NCBI GenBank assembly: GCA_007922305.1
Contig: ML677334.1
Coordinates: 14,704,318 to 14,768,317 of the forward strand
From: Dermatemys mawii
Taxonomy: Eukaryota; Chordata; Testudines; Dermatemydidae
Length of the DNA: 64,000 nucleotides
Direction: 5' to 3'
Under the pieces are notes generated by a model. That model was not told where the DNA came from, did not search any database, and worked only from the letters and a program-made list of their open reading frames with translations. The translations under genes were made by a program, and so were the position numbers. Below, piece by piece: positions 34,833 to 47,340 of the stretch; positions within the stretch are counted from its first letter, which is position 1, and each line of letters starts with the position of its first letter.

Positions 34833-37800
34833 TCCTAAACAGAGATATATACAAATAGTCCCAGGGTGAACATATGGAAGGGGGGTGAGGGGGGAAACCA
34901 GTGGAACATTTCTCCTTGTCCAGAATGTGGCAAAAGGCCAATTATGTAGCTTAACCAGATGGATGAGAAAATATGATCTAATAGATCTGCATAAAATCAT
35001 GCAGACATAATGCAGCACCTGCACAACTGGAGACAGATTGGCACCAGCATGGTCAGCGTGTGCAACATCATCAAGACTGAAAAATTTAGTGCTGATCTGT
35101 CAACGTGCTTACTCATACATCAGGAGATCAGTATTGGCTGGTCTAGCTCATGGTGTAGCCTATGGAATACATTATAGATTTTAAGTCAGTTCAGGTATTG
35201 CAAAGTATTGTATTCAGTGGGAATTCAAGGAAATTATAGGCACAACCCTGTAAAACATTAGCTTAAATATTTAGCATAGGTAAGCTAATCAGCAGTGATC
35301 CTAAGTCACAAAATGGCATAAGATATTATTTTGCTGAGACCTTGTTTAAAGATAAGATATTATTTTAAAGATAAGATATTATTTTGCTGAGACCTTGCTG
35401 AGACTTTGTTGCTGACAGATAACCACAAAAAGTCAGTTGATACCAGTTTGGGTATTTTGGTATGGAAAATAAGCAAATGCATAACTACAAGGTTGCTATA
35501 GCAACCAATTGACATATATGCTAATGTTCTTGTGATGGTTAATATACTAACCCGCAAGATAAGGACACTCCCATTTTTTTATCATTAGTAAGTTAGTTAG
35601 GGGAAAAGAAGGGAAAACATGCTGTTATGAATTCACTGAAGCCATCAAAGCCTGTAGCAGGCCCAACCGCAATCTAGGCGGACAAGACCTCAAATGTTGG
35701 ACTCGCTTGGCGTGCTAGAGACAGGATAGGACTCCCCAGAGGACCATCACCTGCCTTCCTACCTCTAGGTCTCCATAAGAATTGTATGAGTATGCAAATG
35801 ATATGACACTGGATGTCAAATTAACATTGCACTGCTGTTACATTCATGTTTAGATCAGAACATTTGTACTTTTGCTAAGTATTAATAACCTATGGACATT
35901 TAAAATGCTTTTTTCTCAAGAGTGAGTGTTGTGACCCTGCACGTTGGGATTCCCAACAAGAGGCTAATTTTAACACTACTGGGTGTGGGACTAGAACCTG
36001 TCAAAGCTCAGAAGATTAATTTGTTAATTGTGGATATTTAAGTAATCAGTGTAGCCAGTACAACCAATGTATAATCAATAGATCAGGCATCAATGGAGCA
36101 CTTGGGAAGGAGGAGAGAAGGTACACTCTGTAATATGAAGGGAAAGAGAAGAAATAGATTACAGCCTATGCCACAGACTGTCCACTGATAGCAAACACTG
36201 TATCCTAAACACAATCTAGATAGCTCAATAGTGTGAATGAAACAATTCACTGGCCAGGTGTGCTATCCCTGTGCTACTATATTACAATGCCAATGATAGA
36301 AAGAACCTTCACAGGCCCTTGACACGGTATTAAGGCAAGTAAATTGAGAGACCAACATACATACATTGGAGGCCAACACAACTGGTCAGTATATCTGCAC
36401 CTATAGTAACACATGTTCCTATACTGATGCTCACACAGAGGACAAGTGCCGCTAGGGAATATATTTCCCCTGGCAGTCTAGGAGGATGGATGGTTGTATA
36501 TAGTATGAGCGTAAGACAAAGGGAACATGGAGAGGATGAACACTGAACATGTCATACCTTTTTCGACATGCCACATGGTTTCAAGCAGAGTTTTAGCAGA
36601 ATAAAGATTTTAGGATTTGGTCGTGTGCTAAAACACCCAAATCTAGTGGTGTTGCAGTTACAGGAGTTTATTTAGTTTTAATTTTAGAGCCAATAATTTT
36701 GAAGCACTTCAGTGTTTTTAACAAAATGCTTTCAAGAAAAATGCTGTATGATGTTTGGTGAGAACAGGTGGAAAAGGCAGTCTTTATTTTTATAATGGTG
36801 CCCAGCTTTTGATAAAAAAAAAAATCACCAAGAGAAGCAGTTAGTTAATCAGTGTTTTGGTTTCATTTAAAAAAATGAACGGAACTATTCTGACAGGCCA
36901 TAAACTTTCCAGACTATAAGAGTTTCTATGTATTGATCTATTTTATTTAATTTCTGCAGAACATTTGTCTGTACCAAATCCATACCCTGTTTACCACAGA
37001 CCTATTAAAGTACTATTGAGAACTTGCAGTAATTTCCCTCAGAGTGGACAGATGAACCCAATACATATGATCTAATTTTAAAAAAAATCAATTAAGTTTG
37101 ATTTGTTTTTCAGACATACTACCCAGATCTGCTATTACTGGCAGCTGTAACGTTGAAATGAAACTAAGAAGAAACTGTTTTAATAGCATTCTGAAGCATC
37201 CCTGAATATTTATTGTGACATCTGTCACCATTTTATTAAAACTATATTTATTTTTAAAATTCTTCTCCCAACCCTGCTTGCCTAAAAAGTCAACAAATAC
37301 AGTCTAAATTCTTATTAAAAACAATCCACTTAGCAATAGTAAAAAGAAATAGGAAATTCTGTAAATTTATTATGTCTAATAAATGCTTAATTAAAATAGG
37401 AAACAAATGTTAAGATTCAGGGAAGTTATTTGCGGTTTCATATACCATAGAAAAAATGTCAAATTGTTTTATTGTTAGATACAGACACATCTAAAGTTTT
37501 GGTTGGGATAAATATCCAGAAATCCAGAGGATCTTCTGAACCTCCAGGTTGAGGTTTGATTCTGGTGCAACTCCAATGGTGCTATATTATTGTGAACTTG
37601 AATATAAATAAAATCAGAAGCCAAACCCTTGAATCTTCAAAATTCTCACAGGAATCCAGAAATCTCACTTCTGTTTCTGTTGGATTTAACACCCAAATTG
37701 TCTCTCAGTAAACAGGTAGATCATCTTCTTTTGTATGGTAACATGAAAAGCAACATGAAAGGTTGATGTGCAGATTTGTCATCCACTTTATCGCTTCCAC

Positions 37801-37838
37801 ATGGAATTGAATCAAGGCTGTGCCTACAGAGAAGGATC
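34833..37838. other. unassigned sequence with a small tandem duplication
   Basis: ATAAGATATTATTTT occurs three times at about 35319, 35352 and 35371, twice followed by GCTGAGACCTTG, so a local tandem duplication took place at 35318-35410. The rest of this 3-kb stretch is AT-rich without recognised elements. Confidence 0.45.
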
Positions 37839-38013
37839 TTAGAGTATGTGTACATGCAATAAAACACCCGGAGCTGGCCCATGTCAGCTGATGTGAACTA
37901 ATAGGGCCTGGACATCTACACTGCAATTTTATTGCCTGACAGCCCACCCCCCATGAGCCCACGTCATCTGTCATGGGCCAGGGGCAAGTGTTTCATTGCA
38001 GTGTCAACATACC
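37839..38013. repeat. MITE-like foldback with CTACACTGCA words
   Basis: The left end 'TTAGAGTATGTGTACATGCAATAAAACACCCGGAGCTGGCCCATG' is mirrored by the right end 'CATGGGCCAGGGGCAAGTGTTTCATTGCAGTGTCAACATACC'. A further copy of the terminal word (CATCTACACTGCAATTTTATTGC) lies in the middle. Ends resemble the Harbinger-type TIRs at 62142, but no target duplication is clear. Confidence 0.6.
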
Positions 38014-38375
38014 ATTTGCTGGCAGCAGTTCACTAGATGTTCCATGGTTTGATGTCTTCTCCACATTTGCATATCAGTCAGCCTTTCATTTTACATTTCT
38101 GTAGTCAGTAATTGCAATGCCTGTGTGAGGTTATCAGGTGGTTCACTGTGATCCATATCTTACATAGCATGGTGAAGCCGAGAGATTGGCTCTGTGAGAA
38201 GGAAGGAAAAAACGAAAGGGTTAAGAAAAATCTGTCCATATCAAAACCTCAAGGAAGGTTTGGGTTTATAAACAGCAAAAAATGCGGAATCCAGAAAATG
38301 CTGGGTTCCTTTCTTTTTCCCCCTGAACTGTCTGTTCATCCCTGGTTTCCCGCCTCAAGTACAAATCTGATTATA
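38014..38375. other. unassigned sequence
   Basis: No recognised repeat or exon. The 88-codon plus frame here has no domain. Confidence 0.35.
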
Positions 38376-38445
38376 TAGTCCTTACTCAAGCAAAACTTCC
38401 ATTGACATCAGTTCAGTTATGTGAGTTAGGCTTGCAGGACTGAAC
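38376..38445. repeat. foldback element
   Basis: 'TAGTCCTTACTCAAGCAAAACTTCCATTGACATCAG' is half of a hairpin whose other arm, 'ATGTGAGTTAGGCTTGCAGGACTG', is partly preserved. Core word CATTGACATCAG. Confidence 0.5.
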
Positions 38446-38549
38446 ACATTGAGAACAGGCTTCATTTTCTCATCATTGCTGTAAATAAGTGATATACAGT
38501 GACATAAACATACAAGACATATGAGACCCCACTGTCTTTAGCAGAGCTC

Positions 38550-38940
38550 ACCAATTTATTTTGAATCTTGAAAATTCAAAACCCTTTTTATTTGTTTATA
38601 AAAATCTTTTGAAAATTCAACAGGGTGACCAAAAATATTTGTAAAAAAAAAATCAATATGTTTTTTTTTAGTTTTTTTCTGAAGTTTTTGAGACTTAAGT
38701 CTCTAATTATTGGTTCCGTTACTTCCTATCTGGTGTTTTCTTAGGTCTGGTTTTACTGACTTTGTTCACTCATTGCTAGAATTGAGTGAAAAATAGAATT
38801 TCTGTGCTAAAATTTAGATTTGGAAGTGTTGAAACATTTTATTCAGTGTTTTCAATCAAAACAAAACATATTGATAATTTGTTTTGAATTGAATTGTTTC
38901 ATTTCATTTTGTTGAACTGACCCAAAACATTTCATTGCGA
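38550..38940. repeat. degenerate AT-rich repeat tract
   Basis: Repeated TTGAAAATTC, TTTTGAAGTTTT and AAAACATTT-like words fill this stretch, and similar words occur at 12280-12560 and 41455-41600. I cannot tell an old dispersed repeat from plain low complexity. The family A LTR begins just after it. Confidence 0.4.
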
Positions 38941-38948
38941 GTCAGTCA

Positions 38949-39611
38949 TGTAGCAGGGTGATTATCCACTCTAACCCCTGGAAAGATTAAAAACCAGCGC
39001 TTGGAGTGGTATGCAGCCTGAGGAGCAGGTAGGCTGATTGGGGAAGCAGCCACAGATGGGCCACACCCCGCCCGGTTATAAGGGCTCAGGGAGGACCTGG
39101 GTAAGACAGTCTCCCTCCAGCCTTAGAGGGAGATGGACGTGGCTGCCTGAAGGACAAGAAGATACAGAGGGCAGAGCAGTGTTGGGCAGGAGGTAGGCTG
39201 AGCTGGGAAGCTCAGGCCTGGTCATCTCCCAGGCTATGGCCAGCTAAGAAGGCCTAAAAGGGTAGTGGGCTGCAGGGGAAAGCAGCAGGTCCAAACCCCT
39301 CTTGCCTATGATGACTGGCTCTTACACTGCAGTCTGCCCCAGGGAGCGGGGGCTTGATGCTGACTGGCAGTAGCCGTAGACTGAGGCAAGGTGAGGGTAG
39401 AGGGTTGGGGGTTCCCCGGGGAGGGGAGACACGGATAGAGTGGGGGCTCAAGCAGGGAAGCATCCTAGGTAAAAGAGCACCTGGGTCCAGGAGGGACATG
39501 GGGCCAGCAACAGGCAGGGCACTGGCTTGCAGAAGGTGCTCTGGCTGGAAAGAGCTAATTCCCAGATGGCCAGCAGGAGGCACTGCACCAGTGAGTCCTC
39601 ACATCACTACT
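38949..39611 (+). mobile_element. solo LTR, family A, copy 3
   Basis: It starts TGTAGCAGGGTGATTATCC and ends near CACATCACTACT. Opposite in orientation to copies 1 and 2. 'CGGTTATAAGGGCTC' at about 39071-39085 is the counterpart of the TATA box in copy 1. The segment 'CTTACACTGCAGTCTGCCCCAG' matches the other copies in reverse. The 5' palindrome has decayed (GGGTGATTATCC). The right boundary is set by comparison with copy 1; flanking target duplications are not clear. Confidence 0.65.
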
Positions 39612-39723
39612 GTTCAGTATTAAACTGTGTCTTCCTGTGTTGCTTCACTGCCTCATAGGAGTTTTAATTCAGGTGCCTAATGCTCTCAATCTCCTCTAAG
39701 AGCTGGGCTGTCTCACCAGACCT

Positions 39724-39768
39724 CTTAATAATAATAATAATAATAATTAATAATTAATAATAAAAAAT
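39724..39768 (+). repeat. (AAT)n microsatellite
   Basis: A TAA/AAT trinucleotide run with two interruptions (ATTAATAATTAATAATAA). Confidence 0.9.
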
Positions 39769-42749
39769 GAATAGCAACAATAATAATGTTGAAAAATGAA
39801 AAATTGAAAAGATATTTTCCAACTGAATTTTCCATCAAAATCATTTTGATATCAAATTCCTAAACAGCTCTAATGATCACCATTTTTCCTCTTTTGCCCA
39901 TTTCCCCCTGACTTATACCGCCTCCCATTCCCTCTCCCTTCTTCCTATTCAGTTCATTCTACTATTTCTCCCCTTTCCTCATTCTGCTCGTTTCACTCTG
40001 GCTCTGCCCTTTTCCCTGCCCTTTTGTTCATCTCCCCTTCTTGTTTATGTCCCAGTTTCATTGCACACCAATACTTGTGTTACCCGTCCAGTTGATTTGT
40101 ATCCCCTTTGCATTGCATGTTGTGTATTTAATTTTCACTAGTGGAAACTGGGCATAAAATGCTACCTCATTATATTAAGCTGTAAGAGATGGTTCTCAAA
40201 TTTAGTCAGGTGGTGGCTGAGTTGAGTTGTATTGTGTTAAAAAAAATGTAAATCTATTTCCTTAGCAGTTTCAAAATATGCATTCATAAATGTAGGCCTA
40301 CAAAACAGCCCTCCATTATTTTTTCCTTCTCTAGTTCAGACCAAAACAATTGTTCTCTGAATGTCTTTGCACCACACACACATTTTCTTTTACTTGCCTT
40401 TTTGTTCTATTTGTGCTCTTTGTACAATTTTTGAGACAGTTAGAAGAGGAAGGGGAAGCCTTCCCTTGTACAACTGGTAAATCCTCAGCAGGGCAACTTC
40501 AAGACCGTTGCAATGGAATGGAGCCTTTCTTTTAATTTCTTATAACAACCAAGCTGCACTAATGGACAATTGGCTTTTCAGTCTGCTTTTTCACAAGTTG
40601 TATTTGTCTCTGCTTGCTAACACAACTAGACAATTTTACAACAATACTCCTTTTGTTTTAGAGATGTTTCCCTGAAGTGAATGGCATTACTGTGTCATTT
40701 TTTAAATACGGTGTTTGACTTTAGTTCCTTTGAAAACTGACATTGTTTGAGTGAGCAACCAGTTGTGCCTATGATTTATGTAAATGTGGGTAGAGTTTTG
40801 GTGGGGGTAGCTGACTGCTAGTTTTGTTTTTGGGTTTTTTTGGTAACTTCTGCTGATAGAGTGCCAGGTTAGGTGTCTTTTATTCATATATATTTGTAAA
40901 TTGAAATAATAATGAGATTACTATAAACAGAAACATTATATTTTAGCAGTCATTGATTGGTAGGCCTTTTTTTCTGCACACCCTAATACTATTATTAAAC
41001 TAAGGAGACTTGTATAAAATACCATTTATGAGCACGGGGGTGAAGTATTGGGTTTCTTTTATTCATCAAACCTCTTAAAAACCACTTCCTGAGGTGTTTC
41101 CTAAGGAATAGTAGAGACACAAATGTTACACTTAATTGTCTGGCATGAAAGCACAAAGTTATTTATTTCATTTTTACTGTGAAATATTTGCCCCAATATA
41201 ATAGTTTGTGAACAATTCATTGCAAATGCTCAGTATCAAAATTTAGTGTGTGTCATGTTTGCATCATTAATTATTGTGGTAAAATATAAACACTTTTATA
41301 TTAGGGTAATGTTCAAAGACCCCAGTGAAAATTCGGGTACCCATTGTGCTGGCCCATGTATAACTAAAGAAAAAAAGTCCTTGGGATAGGAAACAAAAAT
41401 AAACAAAGTGATGACTAGCATGGTTTGTTCATTATATGGTTTGTTGTTTGATAGAGCAGAGCAAAAATGAGGATTTACATCTCATGGAAAATTCCAATAT
41501 TTCATAATTTGATTTTGTCGTGAATTATGGTAAATTTTTGTGGAAACTGTCTTTTCAATCAAAAGATCATTTTGAAGGAAAGTTCCTGGACAGTGCTGTT
41601 TTTCTTTGTTTTAAATTAGGGTTACATTTATACTGAGGAGGAATGGTAGGAATGTGGGAGGTGACAAGAATAAGAGAGTAGGAAAAGGAAGGAAGGAAGG
41701 ACAAGAATAACTATCACAGATTATTATCTATTTAACCATAGTCATTAGGCAGGGTTTCGTAGGCTTTACAGCAAATGTGAATTTTAAATCATATTGCATT
41801 GTCTGTATTTCCCAGTTGCGTGTGATTATCATCAAAGTCTGAAAATTGCATTGTTACTAATGTATAAGCTGAAATTTTGCTGTCATCAAATTTTCAAGAT
41901 TTCAGATTTAGAATTCACTATTTGCAAATTTTTGTGCCACTTAAGTTTGAGCACCTAGATGTACTTTGGAAACAAATACATAAGTGTTATGAACACAGTC
42001 AAATAGAAATTTGTTTTCAAATTCAAAGTAATATTCCTGGTTTGGCGGAGGGGAGAAGATTGGGAGAAATTCAGCTATTTACTGAGCTCTAGTTAAGGAA
42101 GAGTTATCACAGTTACTTCCTTTTATAGGTATGCTGTATTTCAGATTCCACTGGCTGGTAACTGTCAGGAATGCTGACTTTTAATAATGATCATTTATTC
42201 CTCTATTGTCGCTTCATTCCTATTGCTCTGTGGAAGTAGACAGGGAAAGGTACCCCTGATCCCAGTTGTCTTAACATTAGCTTAATTTGCTTCTTAAACT
42301 CCCTGAGACATTGGCTCTTGAGATTCACCAGTTTTCCCAAAACTGCCCTAAGAAGCGGGTATATTGGTTCTCCATCCAGTTCAGCTTTTCTGCACACTCA
42401 AGATGTGAAATGAATTTAGAAAAACTGAATTTGCTTGCTATCTATGCAATAGTTTAGGGCTCTGTAATTTTATTATGCAATAACTAAGAAATGGAAGCAT
42501 TTCTCTAATAGAATAAACAATAAAGGAGCTCTTGATTCATTTGCCTGCTCTACTTTATTGATCATGGACAATCTACTCATCATGTCAGGTTTGAGACTGT
42601 GTTCTTTAAAAGTTTATCTGATTACTATATTTTCTTTTTATGAAACAATGGATGGGGATTTTTCATGTTTTATCTGATAATAAAACCAGCAATTTGGATC
42701 TCCTCTAGGAGAGTATCCTCTTCTTCTCAGCATGTTCACACAGATACTT
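39769..42749. other. unassigned sequence
   Basis: About 3 kb with no recognised element. A short GGAA run lies at 41686-41700. 41455-41600 resembles the AT-rich tract at 38.55 kb. Open frames are under 75 codons. Confidence 0.35.
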
Positions 42750-43620
42750 GATAAATAGTTTTATTTATCAAGCACCCACCTGTTGTATAACAAAATAAAA
42801 TATGTAAAACCAGTATAACAAAACATTCCTACAATTCAAACAAAGGAAACCAATGGAGTGGGGATAAAAACACATAAATGAAGAGGCAAAAAGTGGAATG
42901 AGAGAAAGTAATACTGGGCCAACAATGATCTACTAAAAACACTTTCTGAGGAGAAACAATTATGGATACTTTAAATGCCAGGAGAGACTGAGTAAGTAAG
43001 GTATCAAGTAGGGGAGAAGGAGAAGTTCCACACCCTAAGGCCGATCATGACATAAGCACAATGAGCTAGTGTATGGAATGCTAGGATTTGAGCTACATGA
43101 GGAAAAAACTCAAGGAAGATTCCTTGAATAGTCACTAGGGGAAAAAAACCAACAACAACAAAAAGCTTAAAGGAAGACAGAATCCTCATAATTTCTACAG
43201 CAGGATTTATGATTTCCTATGATTTTGGATATGGTGGCTCCAGTCCAAGTGATATTATCATCCAAGAATTCTTCCAGAGCAGAGTTTGAACTTGTAGGAT
43301 ACATAGTGCTTGTGCTGGATAGCTATGTATTATTGGCATACTGAAAACATTGTTTACACTATATTGCCAAATGACAATGAAAGACAAGGTTTATAAACAA
43401 GAGATCTCACATTTAAAATTTCTCCATAATGACATTCAGTTTGTCCATCACACCAATTAACATATATTTTAGGAATAATTAGTCACTTGGATGACAACAG
43501 ACATGCCAGCAACTTCTGTTAGTCAGTAAAGGGACATCTTTCAGTCAACTCTATCCAAACCTGTTCAATTTCCCTTTTTTCCTCTGTAAAAAGAAGAAAA
43601 AAAAAAAGGCCAATAGCAAA
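42750..43620. repeat. possible old L2/CR1-like LINE fragment
   Basis: Words such as 'GAGAAGTTCCACACCCTAAGG' and 'AATTCTTCCAGAGCAGAGTTTGAACTTGTAG' resemble the antisense of 3' coding regions of old vertebrate LINEs. No open frame survives. I rate this a guess based on texture. Confidence 0.25.
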
Positions 43621-43753
43621 AAGCCAGAATCAAAGGCCCTCTAGTGAGAATGCCTGATGACTAGTCCCCAGGTATTTAATTTTAGGGACTGTTGTCTCAA
43701 GTATCTCAGTTGCCCTGAGCTGCCATAGCTAACACTGAGGGTACAGGCAGTTT

Positions 43754-44350
43754 TTCATTCATTCATTCATTATGCCCTCCACCCATCTCAGGGTATGGGC
43801 CACCAACAATAGATTGCCAGAGGATTCTGTCCTGGGCCATTCTTTCAAGTTCACTCTAATTGTATCCCGTCTTCATGATGTCTGCCTCAAGATCACGTCA
43901 CCAGGTGTTTCTTGGACGGCCTTTCTTCCGCTTGCCTTAGGGGTTCCACCTCAGAGCCTGTCTGGTGACGTTAGTTGGTGATTTCCGCAGGGTATGTCCT
44001 ATCCAGCTCCATCTTCTCTTCCAGATTTCTTTTTCTACAGGAAGTTGGCTGGTTCTCTCCCAGAGGTTGGCATTGCTGATGGTATCTGGCCAGCGGATCT
44101 GGAGAATCCTTCTGAGGCAGCTGTTGATGAATGTCTGGATTCTTTTGATGGTAGTTTGTGTTATTCTCCAGGTTTCGGCCCCATACAGCAGTACTGATTT
44201 TACATTGGAGTTGAACAGCCGAATCTTTGTTTCCAAGGCCAGCTCTCTGGAGCCCCAAATGTTTTTGAGCTGTAGGAAGGCCACTCTTGCTTTGCCAATC
44301 CTTTGCAGTTTTTCAGTTAGCCACAATTCCAACCACAGAAAGCACATTCA
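43754..44350 (-). mobile_element. RTE-like LINE 3' end with ATGA tail
   Basis: A 136-codon minus frame (43937-44347) includes '[19 protein letters not shown]', '[18 protein letters not shown]', '[16 protein letters not shown]' and '[12 protein letters not shown]', the C-terminal block after the RT in RTE-type LINEs. Past a stop, the same frame goes on with 'GKRKKGRPRNTW' and 'WSELERMAQDRILWQSIVG'. The element ends in four CATT units (43756-43771; ATGA on the minus strand), the simple-repeat tail expected of RTE. It is 5' truncated at about 44350. It is far better preserved than the copy at 6.1-8.7 kb. Confidence 0.82.
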
Positions 44351-44547
44351 TGATCTCTAATTGTTCTCAGAAACAACAAAAAAAATGTGTGTGATAGATT
44401 CCCCCCAGAGTGCCACTTGAAACTGGGGTACCACTGAGCTCACCTGACCCACCAACCTGGGCTCCCTTTACACTGCACTGCTGTGCAGCCTGCCAAGCCC
44501 TCCCCCAGGATTCAGACTGCGCTTTACCAGCACACATACAGGTAGTG

Positions 44548-45481
44548 ACTGTAGTGAGGTGATGTGGTTCCCTGCCACCCTGGAGACAGATGAATCCCTC
44601 TACACACCAGAGTGGGTGGAGCCAGAGAACTCTGAGCCGTCCCCTCAGGTTGTGCCCCAGAAGTATAAAGGCCCGACCTCAGAGCTCCCTGGAGAACAGC
44701 GGCCAGGAAGGCCAGACACCTCTGGCCTAGCTCACAACTGGGAAACCCCCAGTGGCCTGCACCCTGCTACCCGGAGGAGTTGCCGAGCCTCCTTCTCGCC
44801 AGATACCCCAAGGAGCCCATGGTGCTGTACCCCCCTCCGAAGACACTACCCGGACCCAGGTACCACAAGAAGGGGAGTCTGGAAGTAGCCTGGGGGCAGC
44901 TGACCCTAGTCTGGCTGCAGCACTGCCAGAGCCTATGTCAGTGTGTTTTGGCCAGGAACCCCACTGACGCAGCAGTGGGTCTTCTGCCACTGCTAAGGCT
45001 CCAGGCTGGGATGCAGTGGAGTGGGAGGGCCAACTCGTGGATGGCAGTCTTCCCCTCTCCAATGCCCTTTGGAACCTAGGGCTTGGGCCTTCTATTTATA
45101 TTGTTGTTGCTCAGCTCCTGCCTGAGGGCCTGACTCATTATTCCCAACCCTGATCAAGAGCCTGGGCTTGCTACTGTTGTACTATTGTTGATCAGCCCTG
45201 CCTGAAGGCCTGCATGGCTGACTCACCATTCCTCCTCTCTGACCTAGGGTCAGGATGTATTGCTAACCTACTGCTCCATTTCACCTGAGGGCCTGAGCAC
45301 CTGACACACTATTGTCCCACCCTGACCTAGGGCCTGGGCATACTGTGTTTGTTTCGGCCCTCACAAGGGCTGCTGAGGAGGCCTCCCACGGTCGAACTAA
45401 TTCCTCACAAGAGATCTTGCCAAGTATAGCGAGGCGATGTGGTTCCCCTCTGCCCCGGAGAGAGACGATGTAACATCTCTA
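44548..45481 (+). repeat. GC-rich insert with flanking direct repeat
   Basis: 'GTAGTGAGGTGATGTGGTTCCC' (44551-44572) and 'ATAGCGAGGCGATGTGGTTCCC' (45427-45448) start two related pieces of about 55 bp; both continue with CTGGAGA/CCGGAGA and CTCTACA. The enclosed 0.87 kb includes tandem units described separately. It looks like a second element nested in the larger repeat. Confidence 0.5.
45105..45345 (+). repeat. tandem repeat of about 80 bp, three units
   Basis: Each unit contains 'CCTGAGGGCCTG' (or CCTGAAGGCCTG), then 'ACTCA/ACACTATT', then 'CCCTGA(CC)TAGGGCCTGGGC'-like words. Three imperfect units are visible. Confidence 0.6.
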
Positions 45482-46589
45482 CAGGGATATACACACAGAT
45501 GGTGAGATCACCTCTGCATGGGAAGGCTTAGCTAAAGCACCTCTCATTCCTAAGCCCCCTTTCCCCCGAATGTAAACACAATATTATACCATTTTGCGCT
45601 GCACAGGAAACTATACTGCATAAGCTCATGAAATTTGTCTCCTTCCTCATATGGGGAGTAATATACACAACTGTCTGTCTCAAGTTATGATTTTCACACA
45701 CTGCTGTTAGAAATAACAAAACAAGTTTATTAACTACAAATGATAGATTTTAAGTGATTATAAGGGCTAGCAAACAGATCAAAGCAGATTACCTAGCAAA
45801 TGAAACAGATGTAATTTAATCTGAATATACTAAAGAAAGCAGATATGAGTAGCAAATTATCACCCTATTTGTTGGTTTAGGCAGTTTGCAGAGATTCTCA
45901 AGGGCAAGCTGCACTTGCTTGCAGCTGAAAACCCCAGGTATTCCTTTTACAGACTAGAAATCCATCTAACCTGGATTCAGCTCTTATCCTCCAGTTCAGT
46001 CCTTGTATCTCAGGTGTTCCCAGCAGTCGTTTTGGGTGGGGAGTCAGTGAAGAAGAACCTCAATGATTTTACTCTCCCATCTTAAATAGCTTTTGTCAAT
46101 GGCAAGAACACTTTGTCTCCCAGTTTTAGTTCCCACCCCTTTCAGTGGATAAACACTAATATTCTATAATGGAGTCCAGTACCAGATGACTTGGTCATGT
46201 CTCTGTAGGGCCATAGCAGGCAGAGGCTGTTTTTAGAGTCCTCAGGAAGGCTCCCCAGTGGTAGATTAACATATTCTAAGAGTTAGTGTGCCCCCTAATG
46301 GCCCTTCCCAGCTAGTCATCTACTAGACTAATTGCATTCTGCATAGTGAGTATCCCCCAGGTGTAAACACATTTGTAATAGATGCATAGACAATATTCCT
46401 AACTTCAGATACAAAAAAATGATATATGAATACAAATAGAATAATCATATTCATTAAGTGATAACCTTTTCAATGATATCTCACATGACTCATCTTGTAT
46501 AAAATATATCATATGTATTATGCCATGATCATATCACAATAATATTTCTATGAAGAATATGGGCCATAGTGTGCCTGTTGAAGAATTGA

Positions 46590-47200
46590 CATAATGTTTC
46601 TGTTCTGTTTACAGGCAGGCAACTGCCCTCTGGATCAGAAGAAGCTTCTAAATGATCTTGAGGTATGGTGTAACCCTAAGCAAAGTAGAATGCAGTTATC
46701 CAGTCTAGGAGTCACATTTATTGATGTCAAATCAGGGCATGAAAGAAACAGCCCTAAATGCAGATTTTAAAAAAAGATACGTCTGACCACCAAACCTAAC
46801 TAGGATTCCAGAAGAACTGAGACTCAACTGTTGCACCCAAATTCTCTAGGGTGAAAAGTGAATATATCACTTAAATAAGTGGGGCTAAAACTATTCCTGT
46901 CACACCTTCATATTTCAATAATTCACTAGAATCATCTCCATACTGTTCAGATTGAGCTTCAATCAATGTGCCCCTTTCCTCACAATTTTTTAAACCTCTC
47001 TCCCCGTGCTGTGCATACTCGCCCCACCTTCTTCCCTTGTCTTCTCTGTTCCCCTTTTCCCCATCCTTTAATTTCCTTTCTTCTTTCTTTTACCTCTAAT
47101 TTCCTCCCATTGAAACACCACCACCAAAATTAAAACAACAACAATAAATTGTGGCACTAACTTGAGGGTTGCAGACCAACCCCCTGTTCTGTTCCTTTCC
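46590..47200. other. unassigned, possible old LINE fragment
   Basis: 46660-46760 resembles the antisense of an L2-like LINE, for example 'GAATGCAGTTATCCAGTCTAGGAGTCAC'. An AG...GT bracket at 46617-46666 looks like a 48-nt exon but is not supported by anything else. Confidence 0.3.
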
Positions 47201-47214
47201 TCACAGCCTTTTGT

Positions 47215-47340
47215 CAATATTGTCTATTCAGACTGTAAGCTCTTTGGGGCAGGGACTGGCTCTTCTTTATGTTTGTGCAGTGCCTAGTACAACAAGGTAC
47301 CCATCTTAGCTGGTCTTCCTAGGCACTATTTTAATACAAA
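47215..47340 (+). repeat. L2/MIR-like 3' fragment
   Basis: 'GACTGTAAGCTCTTTGGGGC' through 'GTGCCTAGTACAACAAGGTAC' and 'CCTAGGCACTATTTTAATAC' is a tail shared by many amniote retroposons. Its reverse occurs at 24785. Confidence 0.65.

Larger units (their letters stand above)
44390..46574. mobile_element. long composite LTR-like repeat
   Basis: The block opens TGTGATAGATTCCCCCC and closes near ATAGTGTGCC, decayed versions of TGTGAC...GTCACA-like ends that I associate with an abundant turtle repeat. The 3' half (45480-46570) is AT-rich with long stretches such as 'AACAAGTTTATTAACTACAAATG'. The 5' half contains a GC-rich segment bracketed by two similar 55-bp pieces. No protein domain is recognised; the 109-codon frame at 44559-44888 is proline-rich and has no known motif. 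Class uncertain. Confidence 0.45.
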
